Source: Butyricimonas sp. Marseille-P3923 | Lineage (GTDB): Bacteria > Bacteroidota > Bacteroidia > Bacteroidales > Marinifilaceae | DNA: 64,000 nt | NCBI RefSeq assembly: GCF_900184685.1 | Contig: NZ_FXXL01000007.1 | Span: 1,798,001 to 1,862,000 of the forward strand | Direction of reading: 5' to 3' | Shown: positions 19,098 through 28,671 of the stretch, in pieces | How the letters are laid out: the number at the start of each line of letters is the position of its first letter | How positions within the stretch are numbered: the first letter of the stretch is position 1 | Position numbers and translations under genes: made by a program | Notes under the pieces: generated by a model | Told to the model about the DNA's origin: nothing | The model's input: only the letters and a program-made list of their open reading frames with translations | The model's database searches: none

Positions 19098-19661
19098 TTA
19101 AATCACTAAATCATCTATTCCTCTTTTGGGTACATGATGCGTCCCGTTCGCCTCCCGCCAATACTTGAAATCCCCGTCTTTCATCGGTTCGATCACCACC
19201 GTTTCCTTCGGCTTGCCGAGGGCTATCACGTACATGATCTTCAAATGTTCGGGCAATTGTAATATCTCCCGCAAAGCCTCGTTCTTGAATGCCTTGATAA
19301 TACACCCGCCATACCCTTCTTCCACTGCTCCCAGCAAAATGGTCTGCGCTTGAATCCCGTCGTCACACAGGCAATTCTCCACGATAGAGGTATCCAACAA
19401 CTGGATCAGATAAGCCGATGGACGCTCGCCTTCCTCCGGACCGTCCCAATCCTTCAAATATCCCGCCCAAGCTAACGTATGAAACACTCTTCCACACATC
19501 GCCGCATCTGAAACCGGCTTATATTTCAACGCTTGCGCATTCCTCCCTGAAGCACAATAACGAGTCAGTTTCACGAATTCGATCAATTCCTCCCGGGAAA
19601 TCCAAACATCTTGGTAAAACCGACGATAACTCCTGTTTTTCAATAGCAATTCTTTCAACAT
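19098..19661 (-). CDS. nitroreductase-family FMN oxidoreductase
   Basis: A 187-residue protein with the family start LLLKNRSYRRF (the Arg pair contacts the FMN phosphate), SGRNAQALKYKPV, and the late motif LGAVEEGYGGCIIKAF followed by LKIMYVIALGKP, where members bind FMN. It should reduce nitro compounds or quinones with NAD(P)H; the natural substrate is not predictable. It is divergent from the AddB-like nuclease gene, with 64 bp between the two start codons. Confidence 0.88.
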   Translation of the reverse strand: MLKELLLKNRSYRRFYQDVWISREELIEFVKLTRYCASGRNAQALKYKPVSDAAMCGRVFHTLAWAGYLKDWDGPEEGERPSAYLIQLLDTSIVENCLCDDGIQAQTILLGAVEEGYGGCIIKAFKNEALREILQLPEHLKIMYVIALGKPKETVVIEPMKDGDFKYWREANGTHHVPKRGIDDLVI

Positions 19662-19691
19662 AAATCCGAACAGATTTTGATATATAAATTG

Positions 19692-19699
19692 TAAATTTG
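19692..19699 (+). promoter_or_regulatory. possible -7 box of the AddB-like gene
   Basis: TAAATTTG matches TAnnTTTG and lies 26 bp before the ATG at 19726. No convincing -33 element is present at the right spacing, so this is tentative. Confidence 0.3.
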
Positions 19700-19725
19700 T
19701 TCCGAAACAAAAATAACAATAAAAT

Positions 19726-22557
19726 ATGAATTCGTTTCTCCAATTGCTGGCAAAAGATCTGATTCAAAAATACGGGCATGAATTTGACAACCTGACCATT
19801 CTGTTCCCGAACAAACGGGCAGGACTCTTTCTTGCCGAAGAATTGGCGCATCTGATCACGAAACCCGTGTGGATGCCCGAAATCCTCACGCTTGGAGAAT
19901 TTATCGAACGAAAAACCGGACTGAAAAAAGCGGAAGAATTACCCCTTATTATAAAACTCTACAAAACGTACCAAGAATATTCCGGCACCACGGAACGATT
20001 CGACGATTTCTATTTCTGGGGAAACATGTTACTGGGGGATTTCGACGATATCGACAAATACCTCGTGGACGCCAAAGACCTGTTCTCCAACATCACGGCA
20101 TTAAAAGAAATCGAGAACGCATTCCCTTACCTCACTCCCGAACAAATAGAATTTATCCAGAGCTTCTGGCGTAGTTTCAATGGCGAAAAATACAGCCGGG
20201 AACAACAGGAATTTCTTAACGTATGGGATAAATTATATCCCACCTACAAAAATTTCAAGGCAAAACTAACCGGGGAAAACCTTTGTTACGAGGGTATGGG
20301 GCAGCGACTGTTCTGCGAACGATTATCCCACTACCACACGGACAAACAACTCATTTTCGCCGGGTTCAATGCCTTGAACCAGTGTGAAAAAAGAATATTC
20401 TCCCACTTCCGGGACAGCGGGCAAGCATCTTTTTACTGGGATTATGACCTCTATTACTCGGCAAACGAAAATCACGAGGCGGGACACTATATCCGGGAAA
20501 ACATGAAACTGTTTCCCAACGCCTTGGGACTGGAACATTTCAACAACTTTCGCTACAACAATAAAGAGGTAGAATACATCTCCGTTCCCTCCACCATCGG
20601 ACAAGCCAAACTACTTCCCGTGCTCGTGGAGCAACTCCATCCCCAACCGCGAAAGACATATACCGACACGGCTATCGTCCTTTGCGACGAAACGCTGCTC
20701 ACCCCCGTGATTCATTCAATCCCTCACTCGATTGACAAAATCAATATTACCATGGGGTATCCGGCACAAAACACCTCCGTGGCAGCACTAATCGGCATGC
20801 TGGGCGACCTAAAACGTTACGCCAAGCAAGTGGACGGCGCCACGCACTATTACTACAAACCGGTCATCGCCCTCCTCAACCATAAACTGATTAAAAGCAG
20901 TTGCCCGAATGACATCCCGGAAATCACGAACTACATCAACACGAACAACATCGTGTACGTGGCAGAAAAAAGCCTCCAATTCAGCGACATCACCCGCACC
21001 ATCTTTTCTTCCTCCACGGAAAGCCTGCCGGACTACCTTCTGAATATCTTGAAAAAAATGATTGCCGCCTTCCGACCGGAAGAACAGGAAGGACTGGCTA
21101 TCGAGAAAGAATTTCTTTTCACGGTCTTCACCGCCATACAGGGGATACAAAACACGTTCCGGGAAGAAAACATCGTCCCGGAAGACAAATTCTATCTACA
21201 GGTCATCAACAAAATCCTGCAAGGAATATCCATTCCTTTCTCCGGCGAACCGCTGGAAGGCATGCAAATCATGGGGCTCATGGAAACCCGTATGCTGGAT
21301 TTCAAAAACTTGATTATCCTCTCTGCCAACGAAGGCGTCCTCCCGAAAAGCGGACACGCCTCGTCCTTTATCCCGTATAACTTGCGTCTGGGATTCGGGC
21401 TCCCTACACCGGAACACATGGATGTCCTGTTCGCATATTATTTCTATCGTTTACTGCAACGGGCAGAACACGTGAAAATCCTTTACACGGATGTTACCAA
21501 GGGAATGACCAGCGGGGAAATGAGCCGTTTTCTTTACCAGATGAAATACGAATCGGGCTTACCCATCCGGGAAACCCATTTCCAAAATAATATTTCCGTG
21601 CAGGACAATCCTGTTATTTCCATCTCGAAAAACAAGGCCATTCTGGAAAAATTGCATCGCTACACGCTTCCCGACGAACGAGGAATCTCCCCGTCGGCAC
21701 TGAACACTTACATGGAATGTCATCTGAAATTCTATTTTAAATATATAGCCGGGATTAAAGAGAAAGAAGAGATAGCCGAGGAACTCGACCAACGGCTGCT
21801 AGGTACCATATTCCACCAGAGCACCCAATCCCTCTACCAAACCTTCCCGAATGGCGAAATCACGGAAGAGGGGCTCGACTCCTTGATGCAAAATGACACA
21901 CTGATAGAGGAACATATTCGCCAGTCCTACCTGCAACTATACGACTCCACGGTATCGCGCATGCTCGAAAGCGGTGCGAACGAACTTGTACTTTCCGTCG
22001 TGAAAAAGTACGTGAAAAAAGTCCTTGAATACGATAAAACCCTATGCCCCTTCCAGCTGATTTCCATGGAGAGGAAATACCGGATGTCACTCGAGATTAA
22101 CACGCTCGAGCACCCGCTTGTCATTCACGTGGAAGGAGATATCGACCGGGTAGACCGGACAGACCGGGGAACACGAGTCATCGACTATAAAACCGGGGCA
22201 GACAAGACCGAATTCAAAGACCTCCCTTCTATCTTTGACTCCAACAACAGGCAACGCAACAAAGCAGCTTTCCAAACCCTGTTGTATTGCATGATGTACG
22301 AGCACGAGAATCCCGGTACAGACCCTATTTTACCCGGTATATACAGCACCAAACTACTGTTTACCCCGAACTATACCTACTCGCTGAAATGCAACAAGGA
22401 ACCCATTCACCGTTTCAAACCTTACGAACCGGAATTTCAAGCCCTGCTAACCGAGTTGCTCGAGCAATTATTCTCCCCCGACGTCCCGTTCACCCAAACG
22501 GAACTCCCGGAAAAATGCCGCCATTGCTCTTATAACGAGATATGTAAACGGGGATAG
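19726..22557 (+). CDS. AddB-like PD-(D/E)XK nuclease / inactivated helicase subunit
   Basis: A 943-residue protein. The N-terminal half resembles an inactivated UvrD-like helicase (LTILFPNKRAGLFLAEEL, and later ILSANEGVLPKSG, like the AddB/RexB second-subunit motif). The C-terminal part (about 655-943) is a RecB-type nuclease with an Asp in EGDIDRVD (about 805) and IDYKTG (about 820). A Cys in YMECHLKFYF (about 664) plus a final C-x2-C-x5-C (CRHCSYNEIC) form the pattern that holds a 4Fe-4S cluster in AddB. The role is DNA double-strand-break end processing, probably together with an AddA-type helicase-nuclease, which is not in this window. It is the only plus-strand gene between the sigma factor and the Hdr cluster. 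Confidence 0.88.
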   Translation: MNSFLQLLAKDLIQKYGHEFDNLTILFPNKRAGLFLAEELAHLITKPVWMPEILTLGEFIERKTGLKKAEELPLIIKLYKTYQEYSGTTERFDDFYFWGNMLLGDFDDIDKYLVDAKDLFSNITALKEIENAFPYLTPEQIEFIQSFWRSFNGEKYSREQQEFLNVWDKLYPTYKNFKAKLTGENLCYEGMGQRLFCERLSHYHTDKQLIFAGFNALNQCEKRIFSHFRDSGQASFYWDYDLYYSANENHEAGHYIRENMKLFPNALGLEHFNNFRYNNKEVEYISVPSTIGQAKLLPVLVEQLHPQPRKTYTDTAIVLCDETLLTPVIHSIPHSIDKINITMGYPAQNTSVAALIGMLGDLKRYAKQVDGATHYYYKPVIALLNHKLIKSSCPNDIPEITNYINTNNIVYVAEKSLQFSDITRTIFSSSTESLPDYLLNILKKMIAAFRPEEQEGLAIEKEFLFTVFTAIQGIQNTFREENIVPEDKFYLQVINKILQGISIPFSGEPLEGMQIMGLMETRMLDFKNLIILSANEGVLPKSGHASSFIPYNLRLGFGLPTPEHMDVLFAYYFYRLLQRAEHVKILYTDVTKGMTSGEMSRFLYQMKYESGLPIRETHFQNNISVQDNPVISISKNKAILEKLHRYTLPDERGISPSALNTYMECHLKFYFKYIAGIKEKEEIAEELDQRLLGTIFHQSTQSLYQTFPNGEITEEGLDSLMQNDTLIEEHIRQSYLQLYDSTVSRMLESGANELVLSVVKKYVKKVLEYDKTLCPFQLISMERKYRMSLEINTLEHPLVIHVEGDIDRVDRTDRGTRVIDYKTGADKTEFKDLPSIFDSNNRQRNKAAFQTLLYCMMYEHENPGTDPILPGIYSTKLLFTPNYTYSLKCNKEPIHRFKPYEPEFQALLTELLEQLFSPDVPFTQTELPEKCRHCSYNEICKRG

Positions 22558-22584
22558 CATCGCCCTCCCCACCAAAGAGACATT

Positions 22585-22778
22585 CCTACCGAAGTCCCAA
22601 CACAATCCTACCCAAGAACTACCCAAATCATCCCCTACATAGCTTGCACCCGTGCTTTTTCCACGACCTTTCTACTATGGAGAATATAGAATATCCACAA
22701 ATTCATCGCAGCATCAACGAAGCTAGGGTATGATTACGGTATTACTTGGGTAGTTCTTCGGTAGGCTCTCAGTAGGTT
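22585..22778. repeat. inverted-repeat element in the intergenic region after aroK
   Basis: Two 20-bp arms, cctacccaagaactacccaa (22607-22626) and its reverse complement with one mismatch (22746-22765), enclose 119 bp. Further CCTAC motifs lie just outside both arms (22585 and about 22771). The element fills most of the 236 bp between the converging AddB-like and aroK genes and has no coding capacity. It resembles a small non-autonomous element or a large hairpin. Confidence 0.55.
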
Positions 22779-22793
22779 TACCCGGGAAAAACT

Positions 22794-23249
22794 TTACAAT
22801 CTCTCTTTCGCCATCAAATAAAAAGGAAGCCGGGAGTCGAGATGCTTTTTCACGTGACTCTCCAACTCTTCATCGGAAAGTCCCGCCAACAGGGGACGTG
22901 TTGCCCGCTGCTCTCGCAAACGCCCGATAATCACAGGCAAAGACGTATCTAAAAATAACGTGTGTCCCGCCGCATTCATGCGCTCCATGTTATCAAAAAA
23001 ACACACCGTTCCCCCTCCCGTTGCCAGCACGAAATCATCCCCCCGGGCACAAAACTCTCGCAAGACATCCCGTTCCAACTCGCGAAAATACCCCTCTCCC
23101 TTACGAGCAAAAATATCCGGTATACAGCATCCGGCTCTTTCCTCCACGAGGGAGTCCAAATCCCGGAAAGGGATTCCCTTTTCTTCGGCCAATTCCCTCC
23201 CGAACGTGGTCTTGCCACTCGCCATATACCCGACAATGAAGAATTTCAT
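22794..23249 (-). CDS. aroK: shikimate kinase, C-terminally short
   Basis: The Walker A loop GYMASGKTT stands right after the start, followed by DLDSLVEE (shikimate-binding Asp), the GGG turn in ATGGGTVC, and the lid Arg region REQRATRPLLAG. The enzyme phosphorylates shikimate in aromatic amino-acid synthesis. I place the start at the ATG at 23249; the upstream TTG at 23258 abuts the parC stop. At about 151 residues it is some 20-25 residues shorter than usual: translation ends shortly after SRLPFYLMAKERL, where the last helix is normally found. The stop lies 16 bp from an inverted-repeat element, which may have replaced the original 3' end. Confidence 0.88.
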   Translation of the reverse strand: MKFFIVGYMASGKTTFGRELAEEKGIPFRDLDSLVEERAGCCIPDIFARKGEGYFRELERDVLREFCARGDDFVLATGGGTVCFFDNMERMNAAGHTLFLDTSLPVIIGRLREQRATRPLLAGLSDEELESHVKKHLDSRLPFYLMAKERL

Positions 23250-23258
23250 AACCGTCAA

Positions 23259-25898
23259 TTACTCGAAGTCCAGCTTCATTTGCGACTCGTCACTCAACAT
23301 ATCGGGATTCGTGATTTCGAAATCGACATCCGTGCCACCTTCTTCCGGCTTCTCCTCTTCCCCGCTATCTAAAGGTTCTATTTCCCGGATCTCCTTCACC
23401 TCGTAAGTTGTCAAACGCTTACCTCGTGCCTTATATGACTTTTCCGCGATAAACTCATCCGCAACAATCGCTTCCGCCGGACGATTCTCGTAACGACCGC
23501 CAAACACAATCTCGAACCGGGGACGTTTCTCCCCGCTCAAGCATACCAGATAGGAACCTTCACTCTCCCCGATAAACGAGGTAATTCTCACCATATCCTC
23601 AAACCGAAAACGCTTCAGGTAATAGTATTGCTGCTCGGCATCAAAGAACACTGCCGACCATACTTTCTCGGAATCAAATTTTTCAAATACAAGATATCCC
23701 TCCTCGTAGTGGTTGCTCAAATCATAATCGGAGGTATTATATGTACCGTTTTTATTCGCCACCAGTATCCGGTCATCTCCTTGGAATTCGCCGACATAGC
23801 GTCCCCGACCGTCCGTGTTCAAACGCAACACGTCCTCGTCCAGCCATATCTTGCGCCCTCCCAAGGTTGAAGCCCCTTTCTGTACCAGCGATATTTTGTG
23901 TATATCATTCTTGCTCAACAAATTTCCTTGAGAATCACGTCCCTTGATCGTCAACGTGGCAAAATCATACTCGGAAACCAGTTTCTTCATTCCCGGCTTA
24001 GGTTTCAGACATACCTTGATCACTTCCGCCTCCCCGTTCGGGTTAGCGCTGAAATACAGTACGCGGGAACCTGCCGCCCCTTTGGTCAGATTATACTGCT
24101 TGTCGCGGGTAATCCCCGTCACGCAAAATCGCTTTACGTACGACTGCCCGTATTTCCCATCCCGGTAAGCCACGTTATATATCGTGCGCTTGTCGTTCTT
24201 CTTGAAAACATTCACGTGCAACACGTCCTTACCCACGAACAGCTTATCCGCCACCTTCGTCACGTAATAGGTACCGTCTTTACGGAAAATAATCACATCG
24301 TCAATATCCGAACATTCGCAGATAAACTCGTCTTTCTTCAACGCTGTACCGACAAATCCCTCTTCCCGGTTGATATACAACTTCTCGTTTGCCACTACCA
24401 CTTTCGTTGCCTCTATATTCTCGAAATTACGAATCTCCGTGAGGCGCTCCCGTCCCTTGCCGTATTTCGCCTTGATTCGCTTGTAATACTCGATCGAGTA
24501 AGGAATAATATGCTCTATATCGTGTTTCACCCGGGCAATCTCATCTTCCAATCCCTTGATATAATTCTCAGCCTGCTCGGAATTGAATTTCAAGATACGC
24601 TTCATCTTGATTTCCAGCAACTGCTTGATATCATCATCCGTCACGGGACGAATCAGATGCGCTATAAACGGCTCCAAACGCTTGCGTACATGCACGACAA
24701 CTTCCTCTACCGATCCGCTCTCCTCGAATTCCTTGTCTTTATATATTCGCTCCTCGATAAAAATCTTCTCCAAGGAAGAATATTGCCAATCGGTTTCCAA
24801 CTCTCCCAACTTGATCTTCAACTCCAACAACAACAGGGCAACCGTATCGTCCACCGATTTCCGTAAAATGTCGGACACGGGCATAAAGACAGGCTTGTCG
24901 TTCTCTATCACGCACGAGTTCGGTGATATGGAAAGCTCGCAATCCGTGCAGGCGTACAAAGCATCTATCGTCTTGTCCGACGACACGCCCGCCGCCAGAT
25001 GTACCAGAATCTCCACGTTTGCCGCCGTGTTATCGTCAATCTTCTTGATTTTGATTTTTCCCTTCTCGTTCGCCTTCAGTATTGAATCAATCAATGCCGT
25101 GGTTGTACGCCCGAAAGGGATCTCTGTAATACGCAATAACTTATTTCCCGCGTCTTTCTCGATACGGGCACGAATCTTCACGCTTCCACCCCGCAGACCG
25201 TCATTATACTTCGACACGTCAACCATACCTCCCGTCGGGAAATCCGGGTACAACACGAACTCCTCCCCGCGCAGGTAAGCCACGCAAGCATCTATCAACT
25301 CGTTGAAATTATGCGGCAAAATCTTGGAGGCCAACCCCACGGCGATACCTTCCACTCCCTGCGCCAACAGCAACGGGAACTTGATCGGCAACGTGACCGG
25401 TTCTCTCTTGCGACCGTCATACGACAATTTCCAATTCGTGGTCTTCGGGTTAAAAGCCACTTCCAACGCGAATTTCGACAAACGAGCCTCGATATAACGT
25501 CCCGCGGCGGCATCGTCCCCGGTGAGAATATTTCCCCAGTTTCCCTGACAGTCCACCAACAGATTCTTCTGTCCCAACTGCACCAAAGCATCCTTGATAG
25601 AAGCATCCCCGTGCGGGTGATACGACATCGTGCTCCCCACGATATTCGCCACCTTATTATAACGCCCGTCGTCCATCTCCCGCATGGCATGCAATATACG
25701 ACGCTGCACGGGCTTCAACCCGTCGTTCACGTAAGGCACGGCACGTTCCAGAATCACGTAGGAAGCATAATCCAGAAACCACCTCTCGAACATGCCAGAC
25801 AAATGCTTTATCGACCGCACCCGCCCGTTCTCCTCGTGATGTTCCGGTTCTTGAGGCACCACATCCTCTACTTCCTCGTTATTTATCTCTTCGCTCAT
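23259..25898 (-). CDS. parC: DNA topoisomerase IV subunit A (GyrA/ParC family)
   Basis: An 879-residue type IIA topoisomerase breakage-reunion subunit. The QRRILHAM segment, YHPHGDASI and the catalytic AAGRYIEAR (Arg-Tyr) lie in the N-terminal third. A coiled-coil gate follows (about 430-500), then a C-terminal beta-pinwheel. The C-terminal domain lacks a clear GyrA box (QRRGGKG type), supporting topoisomerase IV over gyrase. The acidic N- and C-terminal tails (EEINNEEVEDVV; SGEEEKPEEGG) are typical for Bacteroidales. It follows parE by 83 bp, with AT-rich repeats between them. Confidence 0.93.
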   Translation of the reverse strand: MSEEINNEEVEDVVPQEPEHHEENGRVRSIKHLSGMFERWFLDYASYVILERAVPYVNDGLKPVQRRILHAMREMDDGRYNKVANIVGSTMSYHPHGDASIKDALVQLGQKNLLVDCQGNWGNILTGDDAAAGRYIEARLSKFALEVAFNPKTTNWKLSYDGRKREPVTLPIKFPLLLAQGVEGIAVGLASKILPHNFNELIDACVAYLRGEEFVLYPDFPTGGMVDVSKYNDGLRGGSVKIRARIEKDAGNKLLRITEIPFGRTTTALIDSILKANEKGKIKIKKIDDNTAANVEILVHLAAGVSSDKTIDALYACTDCELSISPNSCVIENDKPVFMPVSDILRKSVDDTVALLLLELKIKLGELETDWQYSSLEKIFIEERIYKDKEFEESGSVEEVVVHVRKRLEPFIAHLIRPVTDDDIKQLLEIKMKRILKFNSEQAENYIKGLEDEIARVKHDIEHIIPYSIEYYKRIKAKYGKGRERLTEIRNFENIEATKVVVANEKLYINREEGFVGTALKKDEFICECSDIDDVIIFRKDGTYYVTKVADKLFVGKDVLHVNVFKKNDKRTIYNVAYRDGKYGQSYVKRFCVTGITRDKQYNLTKGAAGSRVLYFSANPNGEAEVIKVCLKPKPGMKKLVSEYDFATLTIKGRDSQGNLLSKNDIHKISLVQKGASTLGGRKIWLDEDVLRLNTDGRGRYVGEFQGDDRILVANKNGTYNTSDYDLSNHYEEGYLVFEKFDSEKVWSAVFFDAEQQYYYLKRFRFEDMVRITSFIGESEGSYLVCLSGEKRPRFEIVFGGRYENRPAEAIVADEFIAEKSYKARGKRLTTYEVKEIREIEPLDSGEEEKPEEGGTDVDFEITNPDMLSDESQMKLDFE

Positions 25899-25900
25899 AC

Positions 25901-25980
25901 AAATTGAAAATTGAAAATTGAAAATTGAAAATGAATCACATCATCCCAATTCCTAAATCTAAAATTTAAAATCTAAAATT
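25901..25980. repeat. short-period AT-rich repeats between parE and parC
   Basis: Four tandem copies of the 7-mer aaattga (25901-25928) are followed by an aaatctaaaatttaaaatct-type block (about 25954-25980). Similar sequences occur in several other gaps of this window. Confidence 0.7.
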
Positions 25981-25981
25981 A

Positions 25982-27814
25982 TTAAATTTCATCCTTCTCC
26001 ACGTACAAGTTATCAATAATAAAATCTTGTCGTTCATTCGTGTTTTTACCCATGTAATAAGACAAAATCGTCCCTATAGGGTCTTGCTTAGTCATGCGTA
26101 CCGGTTCCAGACGAATATCTTTCCCGATAAACCCGCCGAACTCGTCTGGTGAAATCTCTCCCAAACCTTTAAAGCGCGTGATCTCCGGCTTCGGTCCGAG
26201 CTGTTTGATCGCTTTCTCCCGCTCCGCGTCCGAGTAACAATAACGAGTCTCTTTTTTGTTACGCACCCGAAATAATGGGGTCTGCAAAATATAAAGATGC
26301 CCGGAACGCACCACGTCCGGAAAAAACTGTAAAAAGAACGTCAACAACAGCAACCGGATATGCATACCGTCCACATCGGCATCCGTCGCGACAATGATAT
26401 TATTATATCGTAACTCCTCTATTCCATTCTCGATATTCAAAGCCGCCTGCAAAAGATTGAACTCCTCGTTCTCGTACACGATTTTTTTAGTCAAACCAAA
26501 CGAGTTTAACGGCTTCCCGCGCAAACTGAACACGGCTTGCGTGTTCACGTCCCGCGACTTCGTGATCGACCCGCTCGCGGAATCTCCCTCGGTGATAAAT
26601 ATCGACGATTCCGTCTTCCGCTCGTGGTTCGAATTAAAATGTACCCGACAATCCCTCAATTTCCGGTTGTGCAGGCTCACCTGTTTTGCCCGCTCCCGCG
26701 CGATCTTCTGTATACCGGACATCGCCTTGCGCTCCTTCTCGGTTTCCACGATCTTGCGCAGCAACAACTCCGCCGTATCCGGATTCCGATGCAAGTAGTT
26801 ATCCAACTCCTTTGTCACGAAATCCATAATAAAATTACGTACAGAGGGTCCTTCCGGGGCAATATCTTTTGACCCCAGTTTAGTTTTCGTCTGTGACTCG
26901 AACATCGGTTCCTGTACCTTTATACTGATTGCCGCAATAATCGACGTGCGAATATCGGCTAAATCAAAATCTTTCTTGTAAAAATCACGAATGGTCTTCA
27001 CCACGGCTTCCCGGAACGCGATCAGATGCGTACCGCCCTGCGTCGTGTGCTGACCGTTCACGAAAGAATAATATTCCTCCCCATACTGCCGCCCGTGCGT
27101 CATTGCCATCTCGATATCCGTCCCTTTCAAGTGAATAATGGGGTAAATCCCCTCACCACTCATGTTCTCGGACAACAAATCATAAAGTCCCCGTTTCGAA
27201 TGAAACTTCTGACCGTTAAAAACAATCGTGAGCCCGGAATTCAAGAACACGTAATTCTTGAACATCGATTCCAGATAATCCGAAATGAAGTGATAATTCC
27301 CGAATAACTCCTTATCGGCAATAAAAGTCACCAACGTACCGTTCGGCTCATTCGTCGGTTCAATCTCCCGTTCCTCCACGATCAGCGCCTTGCTATAACA
27401 CACTCGCTTCGTTTCCCCGTCCCGGAATGATTGTATAATAAAACTCTCGGAAAGCGCATTCACCGCTTTTATCCCGACACCATTCAACCCCACGGATTTC
27501 TTGAAAGCCTCGGAATCATACTTCGCCCCCGTGTTCATCTTCGACGACACGTCAATCAGCTTGCCGAGAGGTATCCCGCGCCCGAAGTCCCGTACCGAAA
27601 CCGTACGTTCCTCCACCGTGATAATAATCTCGCTTCCCGCACCCATCGCGAACTCGTCGATACTATTATCCACTACCTCTTTAACCAGTATATATATTCC
27701 GTCGTCCATCGCTGCACCATCGCCCAACTTCCCTATATACATACCGGGACGCAAACGTATATGCTCCCTCCAGTCCAGCGTACGAATAGAATCTTCCGAA
27801 TAATTCTCTACCAT
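25982..27814 (-). CDS. parE: DNA topoisomerase IV subunit B (GyrB/ParE family)
   Basis: The ATPase subunit of topoisomerase IV. GHKL motifs are [24 protein letters not shown] (catalytic Glu and Asn) and GRGIPLG; the transducer region has QTKTKLGS; the Toprim motifs are TEGDSASGS and [11 protein letters not shown] choose the ATG at 27814, giving MVENYSEDS, because the alternative upstream start at 27856 adds 14 residues unlike the family. It is transcribed with birA upstream (86 bp) and parC downstream. Confidence 0.94.
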   Translation of the reverse strand: MVENYSEDSIRTLDWREHIRLRPGMYIGKLGDGAAMDDGIYILVKEVVDNSIDEFAMGAGSEIIITVEERTVSVRDFGRGIPLGKLIDVSSKMNTGAKYDSEAFKKSVGLNGVGIKAVNALSESFIIQSFRDGETKRVCYSKALIVEEREIEPTNEPNGTLVTFIADKELFGNYHFISDYLESMFKNYVFLNSGLTIVFNGQKFHSKRGLYDLLSENMSGEGIYPIIHLKGTDIEMAMTHGRQYGEEYYSFVNGQHTTQGGTHLIAFREAVVKTIRDFYKKDFDLADIRTSIIAAISIKVQEPMFESQTKTKLGSKDIAPEGPSVRNFIMDFVTKELDNYLHRNPDTAELLLRKIVETEKERKAMSGIQKIARERAKQVSLHNRKLRDCRVHFNSNHERKTESSIFITEGDSASGSITKSRDVNTQAVFSLRGKPLNSFGLTKKIVYENEEFNLLQAALNIENGIEELRYNNIIVATDADVDGMHIRLLLLTFFLQFFPDVVRSGHLYILQTPLFRVRNKKETRYCYSDAEREKAIKQLGPKPEITRFKGLGEISPDEFGGFIGKDIRLEPVRMTKQDPIGTILSYYMGKNTNERQDFIIDNLYVEKDEI

Positions 27815-27899
27815 ATGTCCTCCATGTTTTGCACAAAAATAATCAAAACTCCGCAATTTAAAATCTAAAATCTAAAATTTAAAATCATAAATCGTAAAT

Positions 27900-28643
27900 C
27901 TAAAACAGATACGTGATTTCCTTAAACCCGTAAACCCGTTCCATCCCCCCCGTATCCTTCAAAACAAGCTGCCCGTATTCGTTTATCCCCGTGACAGACG
28001 CCTTGAATCTTCCGTTCTCGTCCTCCCAATCGAACACCCCCGAACGCCGATACATCACTTGCAGGAAATCCCGTTCCAAAGCCGCATAATCATACACCTG
28101 TCCGTACCGCTTCCCGATACACTCCAACAGCTCCTCCAACGCCCGTTCCACTGGAATCTCCTTACCAATAAGTTGAAATAAAGACACCGGATTCGGTGCA
28201 TCCGACAGGAAGCCGGACTGGTTAATATTCACCCCGATTCCACACAACGAGCCCCCCACGTACGGTCCCATGATAACGTGTTCTATCAAAATACCCGATA
28301 TTTTCTTATCCCCCACGTAAATATCATTCGGCCATTTCACGGTACATCCTTCCGTGTACCGGGAAATAAAATCGCAAGCCCCCAAGGCAATCACCATCGA
28401 AACGGCAAACTGCTCCACCGCCGACAACTCCTCCGGTCGCAATACCACTGTCATCGAAATATTTTTCCCCGGTTCACTCTCCCAATGGTTCCCGACTTGC
28501 CCCCGTCCCCGCGTCTGCCTGTGTGTCACCACCACCATTTTATCCTCCAACACATTCCATCCCAACTTCTCCGCCTGATTATTCGTCGAATCCAACTCCT
28601 CGTACTCCAATACCCGAAATCCACTTACTTGATATTCACGCAT
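27900..28643 (-). CDS. birA: biotin--[acetyl-CoA-carboxylase] ligase
   Basis: A 247-residue ligase without the N-terminal DNA-binding domain found in Escherichia coli BirA, so it should act only as an enzyme. It carries the biotinyl-AMP loop RQTRGRGQVGNHW, the following EPGKNISMTVVL strand, and the VKWPNDIYVGDKKISGILIE core with the catalytic Lys. It attaches biotin to carboxyl carrier protein. It lies 28 bp after the AAA ATPase gene and could be co-transcribed with it. Confidence 0.93.
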   Translation of the reverse strand: MREYQVSGFRVLEYEELDSTNNQAEKLGWNVLEDKMVVVTHRQTRGRGQVGNHWESEPGKNISMTVVLRPEELSAVEQFAVSMVIALGACDFISRYTEGCTVKWPNDIYVGDKKISGILIEHVIMGPYVGGSLCGIGVNINQSGFLSDAPNPVSLFQLIGKEIPVERALEELLECIGKRYGQVYDYAALERDFLQVMYRRSGVFDWEDENGRFKASVTGINEYGQLVLKDTGGMERVYGFKEITYLF

Positions 28644-28671
28644 AATTTCACTTTACATTTAAATATAACAA

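Noticed and set aside
22585-22778. Insertion sequence behind aroK
   Set aside because: The inverted arms enclose only 119 bp with no transposase frame and no obvious target duplication. At most it is a non-autonomous element or hairpin.
23898-24866. Long plus-strand open frame (322 codons) inside parC
   Set aside because: It is a shadow of the conserved parC reading frame on the other strand; its product has no recognisable motif.
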